The notes under the pieces: generated by a model | Database searches by the model: none | What the model saw: only the letters and a program-made list of their open reading frames with translations | What the model was told of the DNA's origin: nothing | Shown: positions 1 through 14,400 of the stretch, piece after piece | Position numbering within the stretch: the stretch's first letter is position 1 | How the letters are laid out: every line of letters starts with the position of its first letter | NCBI GenBank assembly: GCA_014526335.1 | Contig: JACTAT010000032.1 | Location: 8,953,653 to 9,017,652 of the forward strand | Source of the DNA: Chrysaora quinquecirrha | Taxonomy: Eukaryota; Cnidaria; Scyphozoa; Semaeostomeae; Pelagiidae | Direction: 5' to 3' | Length of the DNA: 64,000 nt | Position numbers and translations under genes: made by a program

Positions 1-466
1 AAAGTTCCCTCTTCCGCGTGTACAATTCGTGACGTCACACTTAAAGCACTTTTAAATGAAAGGAATTTGATTTCTTTTCAAAATTGCCTTTGTTTTAATT
101 AAGACGTTTTTGTTCTTGGACTATTCAAGCAAAGACGAAATTCCCTAATCAAATTTTGCGCAGCTTAACTGTTTGTTTCATCGTTGTTACTCAAGGAAAT
201 TATTTACTGGTTGCAGTTTCACAGACCGTACGAAGATTAATTTAGTGGGAAAAAATCGACTTTTTGTAATTTTCGGATTGTTTTACTTTGCATATTCTTT
301 TGTAACGGGAACTTCTTCAAAAAATTCAATGTTAGTCTGAAGGATTTGGTATAATCACCCAAACAAAACAAACTGAAAGAAAAAAATCATTGCATAACAC
401 AGAAAGTGACTCAAGTTTCAAGAAGGCACGACCTGGGACGGCACAATCTTCATCGCGATCTTCATC
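1..466 (+). promoter_or_regulatory. 5' flank of the multicopper oxidase gene
   Basis: AT-rich sequence upstream of the oxidase start codon. No upstream coding region is seen. A TATA-like GTATAAT near 349-355, about 115 bases before the ATG, could position transcription near 380. This is weak evidence, because similar strings are common in AT-rich DNA. Confidence 0.25.
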
Positions 467-3400
467 ATGACAGAAAAAGTTCTCAGTGGTTTTCTTATCG
501 TTCTCTTCCACCTTATTCACTGCAATGAAGCACAGAAATTCGTTTTTGATGTCACAATGAATTATAGAGCTCCGGACTGCGTATCAAAGCCGATAGCACT
601 TGTAAATGGGCAGTTTCCTGGGCCTACAATTCGAGTCGTGGCGAACAGCATGGTCGAAGTTAAGGTGCGTGAAACTAAAAGTAATTTTATTTCTTTTTCT
701 GTAAAATTAAACAATTGCCGAAAAAATTCAATCTGTGAAATTCAATCTTACAGCCTTGCTGGAAATCTTACGAAAATTCCGTAAAAATCCTTTTGTTTAA
801 GATGGGAATTATTTGTACGCCTTTTCAAAAGCATCAAATTGAGAATGAAATATTTTTTTTCATGAGGGAAACTTGCAAACTTTTCCACTTGATTTTCAAT
901 TGCTGAGTTGTTTCTTAAATTTTCGGAGTTTTTTGAGAGTTTTTTCAACTTTTGCTTACATATATTTTTCAAGGGTCAAGCGTCGTGTATATAGGTATAT
1001 ATTATATATTATATATTATATATTGTATATAATATATATATTATATATTATATATTATATAGGTATATATTATATAGGTACAACGTTGATTTTTTTACAT
1101 TATCCCAAAGTGTGCGTTTTTGCATTCGTTTGCATTTGTAGTATTTCTGGGCATGCAAGGTAAAGGTACTGTACAAATTGCCCAAATACAACGTTTTCCA
1201 TACGAAATAATCATAAGACTCGTTTAATAGCATGATGAATAACTGAAGATGAGAGGCCTAGTTCTTAAAGTTCCTTATTTTTGGATCTCTTTTGAGGCAA
1301 TTGTAGTTCAAAAAGTTCCTTAATAGTTCCTTAATTTTAACTGCACATACAGTGGTCTTAACAATAAAAGAGAGACACTTGCATATGAGAAAAGCTCGAG
1401 ACTACTGAAGGAAACATTTGATACATGCTTAACGTACTATTCACTTGATTTTCGACTGCAAATGAATGGAACCGGCTTTCTAATTCTTGATTATTTGCAG
1501 TGATAAAACTATTCAACAATGAAAAGTTCTTTAGTTATTTTCTCTCTAGTAGTATAAGTTCTTTAAATTTTCGGGCCTTCTACATGTAGGTTCCTTATAA
1601 AGTGGTTCCTTATAAAAAAAAGCGTGTACAGAACATTAAGAGTGAAAGTACGAAAGAATCCAGAAAACGAAAGAAGAACTTTCTCAAAGTTTCAAGAATC
1701 CAGTATTGAATTTTCTTAAATTTTTAAGAAGTTTAGCACTACTTTCTTATAAACCACTTTCGTATATAAAGACAAAACGTGTGCGATATTAACCATCGCT
1801 GTTTTTAGGTTGTGAACAAGCTCGCTACAGACTCAATAACCATACATTTCCATGGTCAGAAACAGTTGGGCACAGTATGGCAAGACGGAATCGGAATGAT
1901 ATCTAGCTGTCCAATTCTACCACACACATCCTTCACATATCGCTTCAAGGCTAATGATGCTCCGGGCACATACTCGTACCATGGGCACATCGGAGGCATT
2001 CGGGCCGCGGGACTTTACGGCATGTTCATAATCGACCCAAAAGTTGGCAAACCCAAACCTTTTGTCTACGATAAAGAACATTCACTGTTGCTAAGTGACT
2101 GGTACCATGCTAGTCACACAGAGCTTGGCGTTGGACTGGTGGAGGAGACTTTCCGCTGGACAGGCGATCCGCAGTCGCTTCTTATCAATGGTAAAGGGTT
2201 TTATAACTGTACAAAGCATGGCGTAACGAAAGATAACTCATTTCCATATTATACGCCAAGTGGTACGGTTTACTGCTCTGATTCTCTGTGCCCTGGGCAC
2301 GAAGTAATTGAAGTCACTAAAAATACTGTCAATCTTATTCGAATTGGCAATATCGCCGAGCTATCGTTCATGAATATAGCTATTCAAGGGCACAACATGA
2401 CAGTAGTCGAGGCTGATGGCGCCAAAATCAAGCCAATCATCGTCTCGAGCCTCGATATCAACTCTGGACAACGCTACGCAGTTCTGGTCAACGCCAATCA
2501 AAACGAGAGTGCTTACTGGATAAATGTAAAAACGCGTCATCGCAGTGGTGTTGTTACTGGGCAGGCGATACTGAAATATAAAACATCGCCTATCATTAAG
2601 CCTCTAGATGATGTCGAGACTGCAATGGCTTTTCAGCCAAAATGGGATGATAGTTCGTTCAGTTTTGCGCAGCAAAGTTCCATGTCTGGTCTCACAACAG
2701 CGCCGACTAAGGAAACGCGGAGGATTGTTATGCTGGGTACGCAGGAGCGTTTTCAGTGGAAACAGGGTGTTGGCTACAACGACCACAAAATAAGCTCACC
2801 GGAAAACAACTGCAATGCGACCGGCCGAAGTCTGAGATGGGCTGTCAATGGAGCGTCGTACAGATGGGAAAATACCCCCGTTACTCATATGGTTTATTAT
2901 GATATCCGCCAATCAAGTTTTACTGAAAACAGGGGGTACTATCGAATCAACGAAGGCGACGTTATTGATATCATCATTCAGAACTACCCTGCATGTAATC
3001 AGGTATAAGTTATTATATTTTTGAAGTTTTAATATTTTGGTGATTTTTTTACCCTGTTGCCCTATGTTTGAGCACTTGCGCTTAAACAAGTTAAATTTTT
3101 ACGGGCAACCAACTCTGTCCAATTCGAGCTCGTGTAATTCGAATTTTTTCTTAGCTATTTCGAATATTTAACGAAATTCCAAGTCCCTTGAAAAACCCCC
3201 AACAAACCCTTTTACTGAACCCCTACATTTCGAAGCGGTATAATTGGAACTTTCCGTAATTCAACGACTTTTGTCGGTACCCTGGAATAAAACCCTTTCT
3301 ATTTCGAGCTGCAGGAATAAGGAGAGTAGAGAATTGAAGCTCTGCAACCTTGCCTCTATTTGGGCGCCCTAGAGTAAAATTAAAAATGAGCTTTATTTTT

Positions 3401-3980
3401 AACTTTTTAAATTAACCCTTAGGTATGCGAGCAACATCCTTGGCATTTGCATGGTCACAAATTCTGGGTCATTGGCATGGGCAACGGAACATGGAATGGA
3501 AACGCCACGCAGCTTGCTTCACTTCAACCCCAAAACGCTGTCTACCGCGATACGACAACGGTCATTCCAGATTCAGTTAAGCCATTCAGCGGACAATCAG
3601 AGCAAGGAGGATGCGGTTGGACGGCAGTGCGGTTCATAGCTGATAACCCTGGCGTTTGGCCGTTTCATTGTCACGTAACCTGGCATTTCATTATGGGTAT
3701 GCAAGCTATATTTATTGAATCCCCTAATAAGATGCCTGCGCCGGGAAATGACATACCTATATGTGGCGAGGTTACGCCTCAGATGTTTATGAAAAAGCAT
3801 GATTTGGTAAAAAGAGAAAAACCCTGTAAAATCGATATCCGGATTTGGCTTGGATTAACGGTTGGTTGGTGTTTTGCTCTCTGTCTGCTTATTGCTGTTT
3901 TCTACCAATGTATTGTGATACGAAAAGCGAGGCCCCGGCAAAACATTGCTGATATATCAATGAGGAGTATAAAGACGTGA
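467..3980 (+). CDS. Membrane-anchored multicopper oxidase (laccase-like), 3 exons
   Basis: Coding exons 467-664, 1809-3002 and 3423-3980 join in phase 0 with donors AAG|GTGCGT and CAG|GTATAAG and acceptors TTTTTAG and CCTTAG, giving 649 residues. The first about 22 residues form a signal peptide (hydrophobic core LSGFLIVLFHLIHC). All four copper blocks are present: HFHG (79-82), HGH (124-126), HPWHLHGH (469-476) and HCHVTWHFIMGM (546-557), where Met557 sits at the T1 axial position. The enzyme should therefore be catalytically complete, oxidising substrates (phenols, or metals such as Fe(II)) with reduction of O2 to water; the substrate cannot be read from sequence. A hydrophobic stretch at about 605-630 followed by RKARPR predicts a type I membrane protein with the catalytic part outside the cell. 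Neither internal exon begins with ATG, so exon-wise ORF starts are not real. Intron 1 holds a TA microsatellite and a transposon relic. Confidence 0.92.
986..1078. repeat. TA-rich microsatellite in oxidase intron 1
   Basis: Imperfect TATATTATATAT repeats with GGTATATA interruptions. Length polymorphism is expected. Open frames across it are low-complexity artefacts. Confidence 0.9.
1253..1628 (+). mobile_element. Relic of a TIR element, also present at 29336-29743
   Basis: About 375 bases closely match 29368-29743, by eye around 90 percent, from GGCCTAGTTCTTAAAGTTCC to the end TTATAAAAAAAAGCGTGTA. The right terminal repeat is kept; the left one, present at 29336, is missing here. It lies in intron 1 of the oxidase. 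Confidence 0.8.
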
Positions 3981-4225
3981 TACTGTTTCATGATAACCAG
4001 GGGGTTGAATTATTCTTTAGAAAAGCATATTTGATTAATGCTGGCATTAATGTTAACGGAATACAGTACAGGCAATTGCTCGCTGCCATATAGGCTTGGA
4101 AGATATACTGTCTGCCATCACAGGTAGTGCGACGCTAAGATTTTAGGAAAAACCTTTTTTGCGTATTTTTAATATATTGTTATTATTGTCCATTGACACC
4201 CTACCACGTATTTTTATAAGAAACC

Positions 4226-4231
4226 AATAAA
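4226..4231 (+). terminator. Candidate polyadenylation signal of the oxidase gene
   Basis: AATAAA about 245 bases after the stop codon at 3978-3980, the first canonical hexamer downstream on the plus strand that I see. Confidence 0.5.
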
Positions 4232-5246
4232 TTGGCACGGTACTGAAAGTTTCTTAAAATGTTTATATTTCGACTACTGAAAGTTTCTTCAAAATTTTTT
4301 TAGTACTGGAGTCACTTAAATTTTCGTTCATTCCAGAGTCTGGGTTTTAAGAGTTTCTTATACGAAAAAAATGTGGTTCGTCCCCGACGGATTATGGTAC
4401 AGAACGAAAACCTTTTGCATTTTTCTTCCCTGGACCCAAGAATGCTTGTGAAACGGTAAAGATCATTACTAAAACAGCTTTATAACATTATTAACGTCTT
4501 TACTTAGTTTTAGGTTTTGATTTTATTTCTGTGCCAAGCAATTGGTTTTGAATTCTAGGTTTCTTTTTTAAATTATTTTTATATTTTCTTGCTATTTTTT
4601 AACATTTTTATGTCTGATCTTTCGAGCGCCTTTCCTTGTTAAAAAAATGTCAAACAGAGATCCTGCCCGTTTTAGGTTTTTGTAATGTTTCATTTTGAAA
4701 TTTAAGCTTACAATCTCTTGATATTTTAAACAAAGAGTTATAACTTTTCTTTCATGATTTCTCTTTTTTAGCTTATTTAAACGTAAGTACAAAAAAAGTC
4801 AAATTTCATACTTTAAAGTTTATTTAACGTTAATAATATTTAACATTTGACACATTTTAGAATAACTTTCTTAGACATTATATATTGCTCCAGTCAATTC
4901 AAAGATTAAATCATTAATTTTAACCTTCTCCTCACAGCAAGATATTCTTTCTGTCAGACTTGTCCTCTTTCTTTGAGACATTCAAGGCAAGGAAAATGCC
5001 TTTTGACCAACAGTAAACAGTTTTTATACAAGTTTTTTAAAAAGGAATTCCGTAAAGAAAAGTTGATATTGCTGACAATGTGATATCTTAAAAAAGGCAA
5101 ATTTACAAACTGGTCTTACTTCACTAGTTGTGAGTCCTGTAAGATACTTCTGAGGGTTAGTTAAAGTTTCTAGCAGCTGGCTTAATTAGCCACTGAGTTT
5201 TCTCTTTCTGAGTTTAATCTACTCCATTTCTGATGTCTTATTCTTC
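4232..5246. other. AT-rich intergenic sequence between oxidase and SNRPF
   Basis: No gene seen. The two genes are convergent here, so both 3' UTRs may reach into this stretch. On the minus strand ATTAAA (5218-5213) and AATAAA (4824-4819) are candidate poly(A) signals for SNRPF. Confidence 0.5.
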
Positions 5247-6984
<1,738 letters not shown>

Positions 6985-7621
6985 TCTTGATTTTAGAAAT
7001 CTAAGCTTATTTTTTGAAGCAGTGCAAGGACCACTTCGCTGTGAAAAAAATAAGAGACCGACAGATGCGCGGAAAGAACGTGTTTGGCGGCTGTGTTTTT
7101 GAAATAGCCTCTCATCTGAACGGAGACCAGCCTCTGCCTCTTCTTGAAAATGAGTTCAAACAATTTTTTTGAAAATTTATTTGAATGAAATAAATATAAT
7201 TTCAGTTGTGTTGTCTTTTGCTTGCAGGGTTTTGGGGAGTTTTTTGGGGTGTGAACTGTGAAGAAGAGGTGTGAAAGAGCAATACAGCGTGTTTGTCTTG
7301 TCCCGTGGTCTCACCAGACATCTTGGTACTATGGGAACCATGAAGAGGTATGAATCCAGGTAACTTAAAAATCCAGTCTTTTCCCAAACATCACCCAACA
7401 AAAGGTAGGTAGGGTAGGCAATGGCAATAAAATGGCAGTGCAGCTGTACGTCTTATAGACTGGTGAGGCTACAGCCTAGAATCATGGTGGTCAGTGGTAA
7501 CAATCATGCAGTCATACTATCTAGTTGGGGAACACCTCTTTCTCCTTCAAATCTAACTAAGATGCTGCTGTACTGTAGAGAATGGAATCTTGAATTTCTG
7601 TGCACAGGATTGTGCACGGTT
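6985..7621. other. Intergenic: SNRPF 5' flank
   Basis: SNRPF and the protease gene are both on the minus strand, so this holds the SNRPF promoter. No TATA box is evident and I see no coding exon. A minus-strand open frame of 74 codons at 7177-7401 has no recognisable family features. Confidence 0.4.
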
Positions 7622-7826
7622 CCAGGGTGCATTCCGTGTAGCCTACGCCGGAGATCTCCGGCGTGGAGTCTGAAATTTTATTGGCGTACTGGCGTGGATC
7701 TCTCAAAAAAACAATAGCCTAGACTATCATTTCAATCATAAAACAATAGATCTATTGTTTTTTGGCGTGAAGTCCAATTTGATTGGCGTATTCTCTGACG
7801 TGGCGGTAACATGGAATGCACCCTGG
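7622..7826. mobile_element. 205-bp MITE, hAT-like
   Basis: Exact 14-bp terminal inverted repeats CCAGGGTGCATTCC (7622-7635) and GGAATGCACCCTGG (7813-7826). The flanks are GCACGGTT (7614-7621) and GCACAGTT (7827-7834), an 8-bp target duplication with one difference. CAGGG-type ends plus 8-bp duplications are typical of hAT elements. It contains a perfect 20-bp palindrome at 7645-7664. Confidence 0.8.
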
Positions 7827-7925
7827 GCACAGTTGTGCACAAGTTAAACAATAGAAAAAGAACAATACGCCAGTACGCTTGTACACGATACATGTCCCCT
7901 GATTGATCAATTTATTTCCATGCCC

Positions 7926-8300
7926 TCAAATCCTGACCTTGCTGAGCATGTGACACCACAAGCCAGCTGGGTTAGCAGATGAAGTTGAAGTGGTGAATTT
8001 AGCGACATACAGCAGTATCTCTGTAGTAGGTTAACTAATGGAGACCTCAACACTGGCTGCGACACTACCATAGTTTGGGCTCAAATATTTTGACCTTGCC
8101 AAACATGTGACACCACAAGGCAGCTGGGTTAGCAGGTGGAGTTAAAGTGCTGCATTAAGCAACATACATCATTTCTCTGTAGTTGGTTAACTAATGGAGA
8201 CCTCAACACTGGCTGCGACACTACCATATTTGGGGCTCAAATATCTTGACCTTGCTGAGCTTGTGACACCACAAGCCAGCTGGATTAGCCCACAACACTC
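7926..8300 (-). repeat. Tandem copies (~155 bp) of a dispersed repeat family (R1)
   Basis: Two full units and a partial third start with TCAAAT at 7926, 8081 and 8237 and contain GTGACACCACAAG and GTTAACTAATGGAGACCTCAA. Read on the minus strand they match the repeats at 12400-12560 (+) and 25138-25292 (-), which share GGTGTCA, GAGGTCTC and ATTAGTTAACC. It lies just 3' of the protease gene. Confidence 0.7.
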
Positions 8301-8477
8301 TGTGGTGCATTATTCAGTTTCTCACTGATATTGCAAGTTAAAAGAAAAGACAAAGAAAGAAAGAAAACAATCTAATTCAATTATTAAATTTCACAAAATT
8401 TCACTACAATCTGACTATCTAATTTCTAAACCGACTAGTCCAATAATTCCTTTTCTTGTTGCAGATATCAGTCATGT

Positions 8478-11400
8478 CTAGCAACCATACAGCTCCAATC
8501 GGACACATGGGTAATTGGCTTTTGTTGGGTAATACCTGAAGAATCTTGCAGAGATCCTATTATTGAATTTGTTGAGAATTGGAGTGAAGTGGTCACAGTT
8601 TCCTTCAAATTCCTAGAAAAACATGCAAGAGAAATTATATACGAGCAAGCAAAAGTTGGATATACTGTATCAAGATGACATGATATGGTTACTAAGGACC
8701 ATAAGAACACAACATGAAAGCAAGCCCCATAAAATCTGAGAAGGTAAGGGTTGTTCAAACATAACATTGAGCAAATTTTGACGGTTTTGGTCCCCTCCCC
8801 CCTTGTCACACACTGTCACCAAACAATTGTCAGATACTGTCCCCTGTACCTCCTACCCCCCATAAAAGGCCTGACCTGCTTTTGAATGCCCCCTTAAGTG
8901 ATAGTCATTTGCTGTCTCGAAAATTGTGAATTGAAAACAGAGAAGGCAAATGGGTAATGGGCAATACGCAACCCCATTAAATAGGGCGAATGAGATCTTT
9001 CGCAATAAAGAGCAGTATCCTTTAGATAATATGCATACACTGCAACAACCCATAAACTTCCAATTCAAAATATTATGGTTTAGCTTCTCTCTCAATATTT
9101 ACTGCTGTCCATTCTCAGTTCCCAACTCCCCATTCCATATTCTCTGTTCCTGATTCCCTGTTTTATATTCCAAGCTCCCAATTCCCATTCCTTATTCTTC
9201 ATTCACTTAAATAAATGCTATTTGAAACCCTTACTAATCAGATGCATTTTTCAGCCCCATTTATTTGATGAGCCAAGATTTTACCAAGCCTTAAAGATAA
9301 TACTTCAATCCGAGCTCCAAACAATTCCTTTATAAGATTATTGTTGGGAAGTGGGTGCTCCTGGTTCATCCAAGAAACTTAAGGGAAGAACCTATTATAT
9401 GTTTGTAGCTTCACAGCTTGAATCACTTAAGACACATTTAGTGCGGGGTTGAGATTTGGCAATGCTTGTCCAGGAATACGGTTTGCGGCTTAAGAAAAAA
9501 GATGCGTCTTGGGGCCTTACGTTGATTTGTGGCTTTATGAATGCGGCTACGGCTTTTAACCGAAATAGCGCCCTGCACCTTCATTCTTAGTTTCATAATG
9601 GGAAAGCTTTTTTCCTGTGGCAACGGCTTGGCAATTTATTTTACAGCAAATTACAGTATTGAGCCGATTTTCCGCTGTTTCGTCGGTTCTGGAAACCCTA
9701 TAATAGGCCCCCTTTAAATCTGCGAAATTGGCTGTTCTCTTAATAAGGGACCTGATTTTGCGTGCAGAACACAAATGCAATTAAAAGGACTATGTCACCG
9801 ATCTTTGCTATGTAAATCAACCCTCATATCATTCATTCCAGTCTTCTAAGCACTTAAATTTGCACATTGCTCACCTTAACTTGACCATTTTCAGAATAAT
9901 CAGTCCATGTTCTGCCATCATTGCTGTACTTGACCTTGAATTTGCTTACTCTTTCGAAGTACTTGTCTCTACCTATGTGCCAAAAAAACATACTCCGTTA
10001 ACGACGCAACCACACCTTATTATGTGCAAAAAATAGTATACTGTGGTGGTATGCTCTTGTTCTTGGTGCATAACCATTGGCAAATTCAATTCACAGTTTT
10101 GTCCAAAATTGATCGCCGAGCGGTTCCCGACGCTTATCATTATACGGAAATCAGGTTTAATTCTACTGGTTTTCGCGCTGTATCCCGCAAGACGATTGGC
10201 CTTCAAAACAATACAAGTTCAGCTTCATTTTTCTAATTGGTGCATCAAGGTAGTATGAATTACATCTTGGTCGATTGTTTTGTTTCGGCCTGTTTCTGTT
10301 TTTTACACCCCGAGGAGTGTGATACGAAAATTTTTTTAATATCCTCTATGATTTTACCAATTTTCGTTGCAGATTCGAAGTTTCCCGCGGCTTAAAAATT
10401 ATATCATACCTTGTGTGGCAATGTATTGGATGTTTTTCTGTCGTCCTAAGTCGATTTGAAGATATTGTCCAGCTCTGAAGTCATCCCATGTCTTGATACA
10501 CCATGCACCAATCCTCTTGTTGTCATAATCATCTTCGAAGTAGAGTCTTGCATTTTTGCCTGCGGCTACCCAACCACCACCTTCAAGCAGAAAAACCACT
10601 CACTTAACTTATAATTAAAGGTACCCATTAGCCATGTTTGAAGAATGAGATCAGCTCAGATCAGCCCGAGATAAGCCTATTAGCTGGCAGCTTGCAGTGT
10701 TGAACAATCTCCACAATTGTTCCCTGCGATTCTAACTGTTTCAGGCTTTGTTCCTGCTTTCCCCCGCAATCATCATTGATCCCTATTTAGTTTCAATTTG
10801 CTCTCGCTTGTTTGCGGTAATTTCCTTTTTTCTGAGTTGTTCCTTCATCTTCTTAAGTGATTCCCTGTATGTTCCACCTTGACCCCTCACGTTCTCATTT
10901 ATTCCCGCCGATTTCTACTTCGTCCCAGTTGTTCCCTCCGATTCCAAGTCATTCCCACTTCGTTTCAGCATGTTACAATGGTTCCATTCAGTTCCGTTTA
11001 TTCCCACTCATTCCACGAGTTCCCAGCTTTTTGTTTGTTCCAGATTTTAGCGCATGCTGGCTAATGGCTTCCTAATGAGTTTGTTGTTCAAACTCATGCC
11101 AAATTTCGAAGACTCAGAACAACGTCTTCGATTGTTTTGATTGTATGCATTTGAATTGCAATTAAAATAATTCATTAACTCAATGATTGTTTAAATTGTG
11201 TGCACAGAGAATAGAAATTCCGATCTTATTGTTACAACATTCCTGATTCCTATCTATCTATCTAGGTGTATTTCATCCGGTTTGCAGAAAACCCCTACAT
11301 AATGTTTGAATTCTTCAAACATAAAAAGGACTCAAAACCTCTCGACATAGTGAAAGCATCTATGTCACGAAAACCTTTTAGCCACTGGGGGTTCTTGGCT

Positions 11401-14400
11401 GAAATGTAGGTAGGGGTCATAATTTTAAAAATCCAGTGTGATACATATGATGTCTCAAGCCCATTTATTGCTTGTCAACTAAAATTTTTTCCTTTTATTT
11501 CATTATAGTACATACCTGGAGCCAATTCAGAATAAGCTCTCATACTGCTGTCAGGAATTTTGTAAGAAGTTCCATCAAATGAGATACCAAGTGGATTGGA
11601 GCATGAACCTAAACAGAGGTAATTTTTCATATAATATCGATCCTTTAGTTAGAGTATACGTTTTTATGAGAAGTCTGGCACAACGCCTAGTCAAAAGTTT
11701 CTACAATATTTTATTAATGAAAGATTCTCAAGGGATTCTTAAAATTTTTTCTGATGTAACAAAAAAGTCGTTTCATTATTATACACCAGTTAGAAACAGA
11801 GTTTGATCACAGGTCTCCTAATTATTTTGATGCAGCTCTTTAAGTTTCTTAAATTTCACGAGTGTATAAGCTATGCGATCAAACATTGTTTGTCAAACAT
11901 CTGAACTATGTTTTTCATACAAAATGTTTTACCCTTGGTTCAGATCGCAAAACATAGTTTGTCAAACATTTGAACTCTGCTGATTGTAGATCGACATGAG
12001 CCTGACTTTAGGCATCGTTAAGCCTTGATATAAAAGTGTTAGAATTTATCTACCCTACCTGGTGGCCTCTTGACTCCAAGATCACAGCTGCTGGTTTGGT
12101 TGCATGAAATTTGGCAATTTCTCAACATGTATCCAGGGTTACGTTTGCATTCACCAATGCCTGCCCAATAGCTGCATTTCGAATGTCTGTCTTTGCAAAG
12201 AATACCTATAAGCAAAGAGTATATGCTTATTAATTGATACGAACGTTTGCTCAAAAAGCTGTCGTTGCCGTAAAACACCTTTAGATCATAAGATTCCTAC
12301 CTGGACTGCATGGTCGGAGAGCTGACCATCAATTCCACTGAGGTTAATACCCCTAGCTCAATGGCCCATAAACTCTCCAAGTCATACAGCCAAAGGGTGT
12401 CAGACTTGAAGGTGCTATGGCGTCGTGGGGTAATCCAGCTGACTCGTTGTGTCAGGAGCTCAGTGTGGAATGGTTTTAAGTCCAGTCACGGTAGCGCGAG
12501 GTCTCAATTAGTTAACCTACTACTGAGATCCTAGCGGCTGGCGCTAAAACACCATTTCACCTTCACCGTCTGTCTTTCCATTTTGCTTTGTATTGCGCTT
12601 GTAAGCGTCAATGCCACACTGCATGTGTTATTATTTCTTTTAATGCCAGACACAAGAATAGATCTAGCTAGTAATTATCTCAGTGGAATAGTCCAATCCA
12701 CACAGCGCAAAATTTCTTTCCATCTGTTTCTCGCTTATCAGCCTCTAATAGTGCCTTACTTCGTTGTGAAAACACAAGGCTAAATTTTTGTACGAACTAG
12801 ATACTGATGGGATTCGAACCTGAGTGGCATGATCAGAAAACTGATGACGTTTCTGCGGTTCTACTGAGCTAAAAATCTCAATGAAACAACCGGAAAACTC
12901 TGAAGCCACACAGCGTAAGGCTGTCCTCGCATTTGGACTTTTTTTTCGGTTGCTCAGTGTTAGTCAATACTACGCATGATTCCACTTACGTATTGATCTA
13001 AAGTTTCTTACATGTACACAAAAGCTATTTGCTAAACACAGGTAAGGAAAACTTTGCTTTTTTCTAAGAAACTAGCTCTAAGAATCACATGAATTGCTTG
13101 TCTCAAGAATAAGATTTTTAAAATTTATATCGCGTTTTTCACGACTGCACCTACCAATTCCAAGTTTGACTCCTCCGTTCTTCGTTGTTGGTAAAGGTCC
13201 GGCTGTGGGTCCGACAGTTGTTGGTCCGGTGTATGGTGGAAGGGTGGATGGTGGGTTTGTTGGTGGGTTTGTTGGTGGGTTTGTTGGTGGGTTTGTGACT
13301 GGTGCTTGGGTTGGTGGTAAAACTGTGTAGAGAAGCAGAGCATTTTATTATTTTTGATATGATAATTGATGAGATCTAAAAACAGTGGCATAGCTAGCAA
13401 GAAATCGTCGGTTTAGGGGCAAAGCCCGATATCTCAAGAGTGCAGATGCATACATGTGCGCGGGTCCGCCAGCGGGATTTGATATAACTATCTGAATAGC
13501 ATCATCCAACGGCCGGTATTATCCGAAATTAAGGCCTCTAGGCCCCATCGGTCAAAATGTTGAATTTCTGCCGCTGAAACGTCATGACGATCTTGATTGT
13601 TATTCTTTCGTACTTCATTTTTGATAAGGATGGCAAATAACGGTGTTCTTAGGTCGGTAACAGAAAATACGTCCCTTCATGGCGTTCCCAGTATAGTAAC
13701 GCTATAATGTGTTGTTGGAATATTTTCGGGAAAGGTTTAAAAAATGCACCAAAAGCTTGATGGGAGATGGTCCCGCTTAGACTTATTACATAATACCGCC
13801 TTAATTCAACTCAATTCGAAATTGTTAGGTCCACAAATAGTGGTTGCTGTTTTAAGAGCAGTTGATCAAACTATGAGCAGACGAGGTTTCTAGTGGGGGA
13901 CTGGTTACAAATCTATGACTTTTGTAGTGAGTCTAGGTCCCGCTTACTGCTTTCGTCCCTAGAGGTGTTTTTTGTTAAAGTTAAAAGTAGCATTCCTGTG
14001 TTAATTTTTTTGCATCTAATATTATCGCTTACCATTTTTGCATCTAGGATGGCAACTCTTTGCGCAAAGTTTCATGACAGTTGGGTTGAGAATACAGTGT
14101 CCCCAATCGGCCCAGTCTGGACATTCGCTTCGTTGATCAACGCATGGAACTAAAGGTAATAAATTATCATGAACATAATTGCATAAATTACATAAATTAA
14201 AAAAGTTTTCAGGGCTAACCATTAATAGGAGAACCACTCTTTTATCATATTCTGAAGATGGGTTAAAGATATGGAAGGGAGAGGTTTTTTTAGAAAGACT
14301 TGGATCGCACCAACGTCGTCCCCTGGGTGAATAGGCCTCTACGTGAAACATCGCTGTCCATATTCGACCCTGGTATCGGCCTTGTCTATTCGCAATTTGA

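Larger units (their letters stand above)
8478..11608 (-). other. Exons encoding the F5/8C (discoidin) domain of the protease
   Basis: Four exons (11608-11516, 10580-10410, 9972-9875, 8612-8478) encode residues 455-618. The domain opens with CSNPLGI and closes with LELYGC followed by TAG (8480-8478). The first and last cysteines (456 and 618) correspond to the disulphide that ties the ends of F5/8C domains. Other family marks are RIGAWC, YLQIDLG, YSNDGRTW and ARFFRYYPT. F5/8C domains bind phospholipids, glycans or collagen, so this part probably anchors the protease. The last intron is phase 0, unlike the phase-1 introns before it. Confidence 0.9.

Noticed and set aside
873..1163. Tyr/Ile-rich 96-codon frame
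   Set aside because: Produced by the TA microsatellite in oxidase intron 1.
13094..13330. Gly/Val-rich 78-codon plus-strand frame
   Set aside because: It is the antisense of the Pro/Thr linker exon; the minus-strand frame joins the neighbouring exons in phase.
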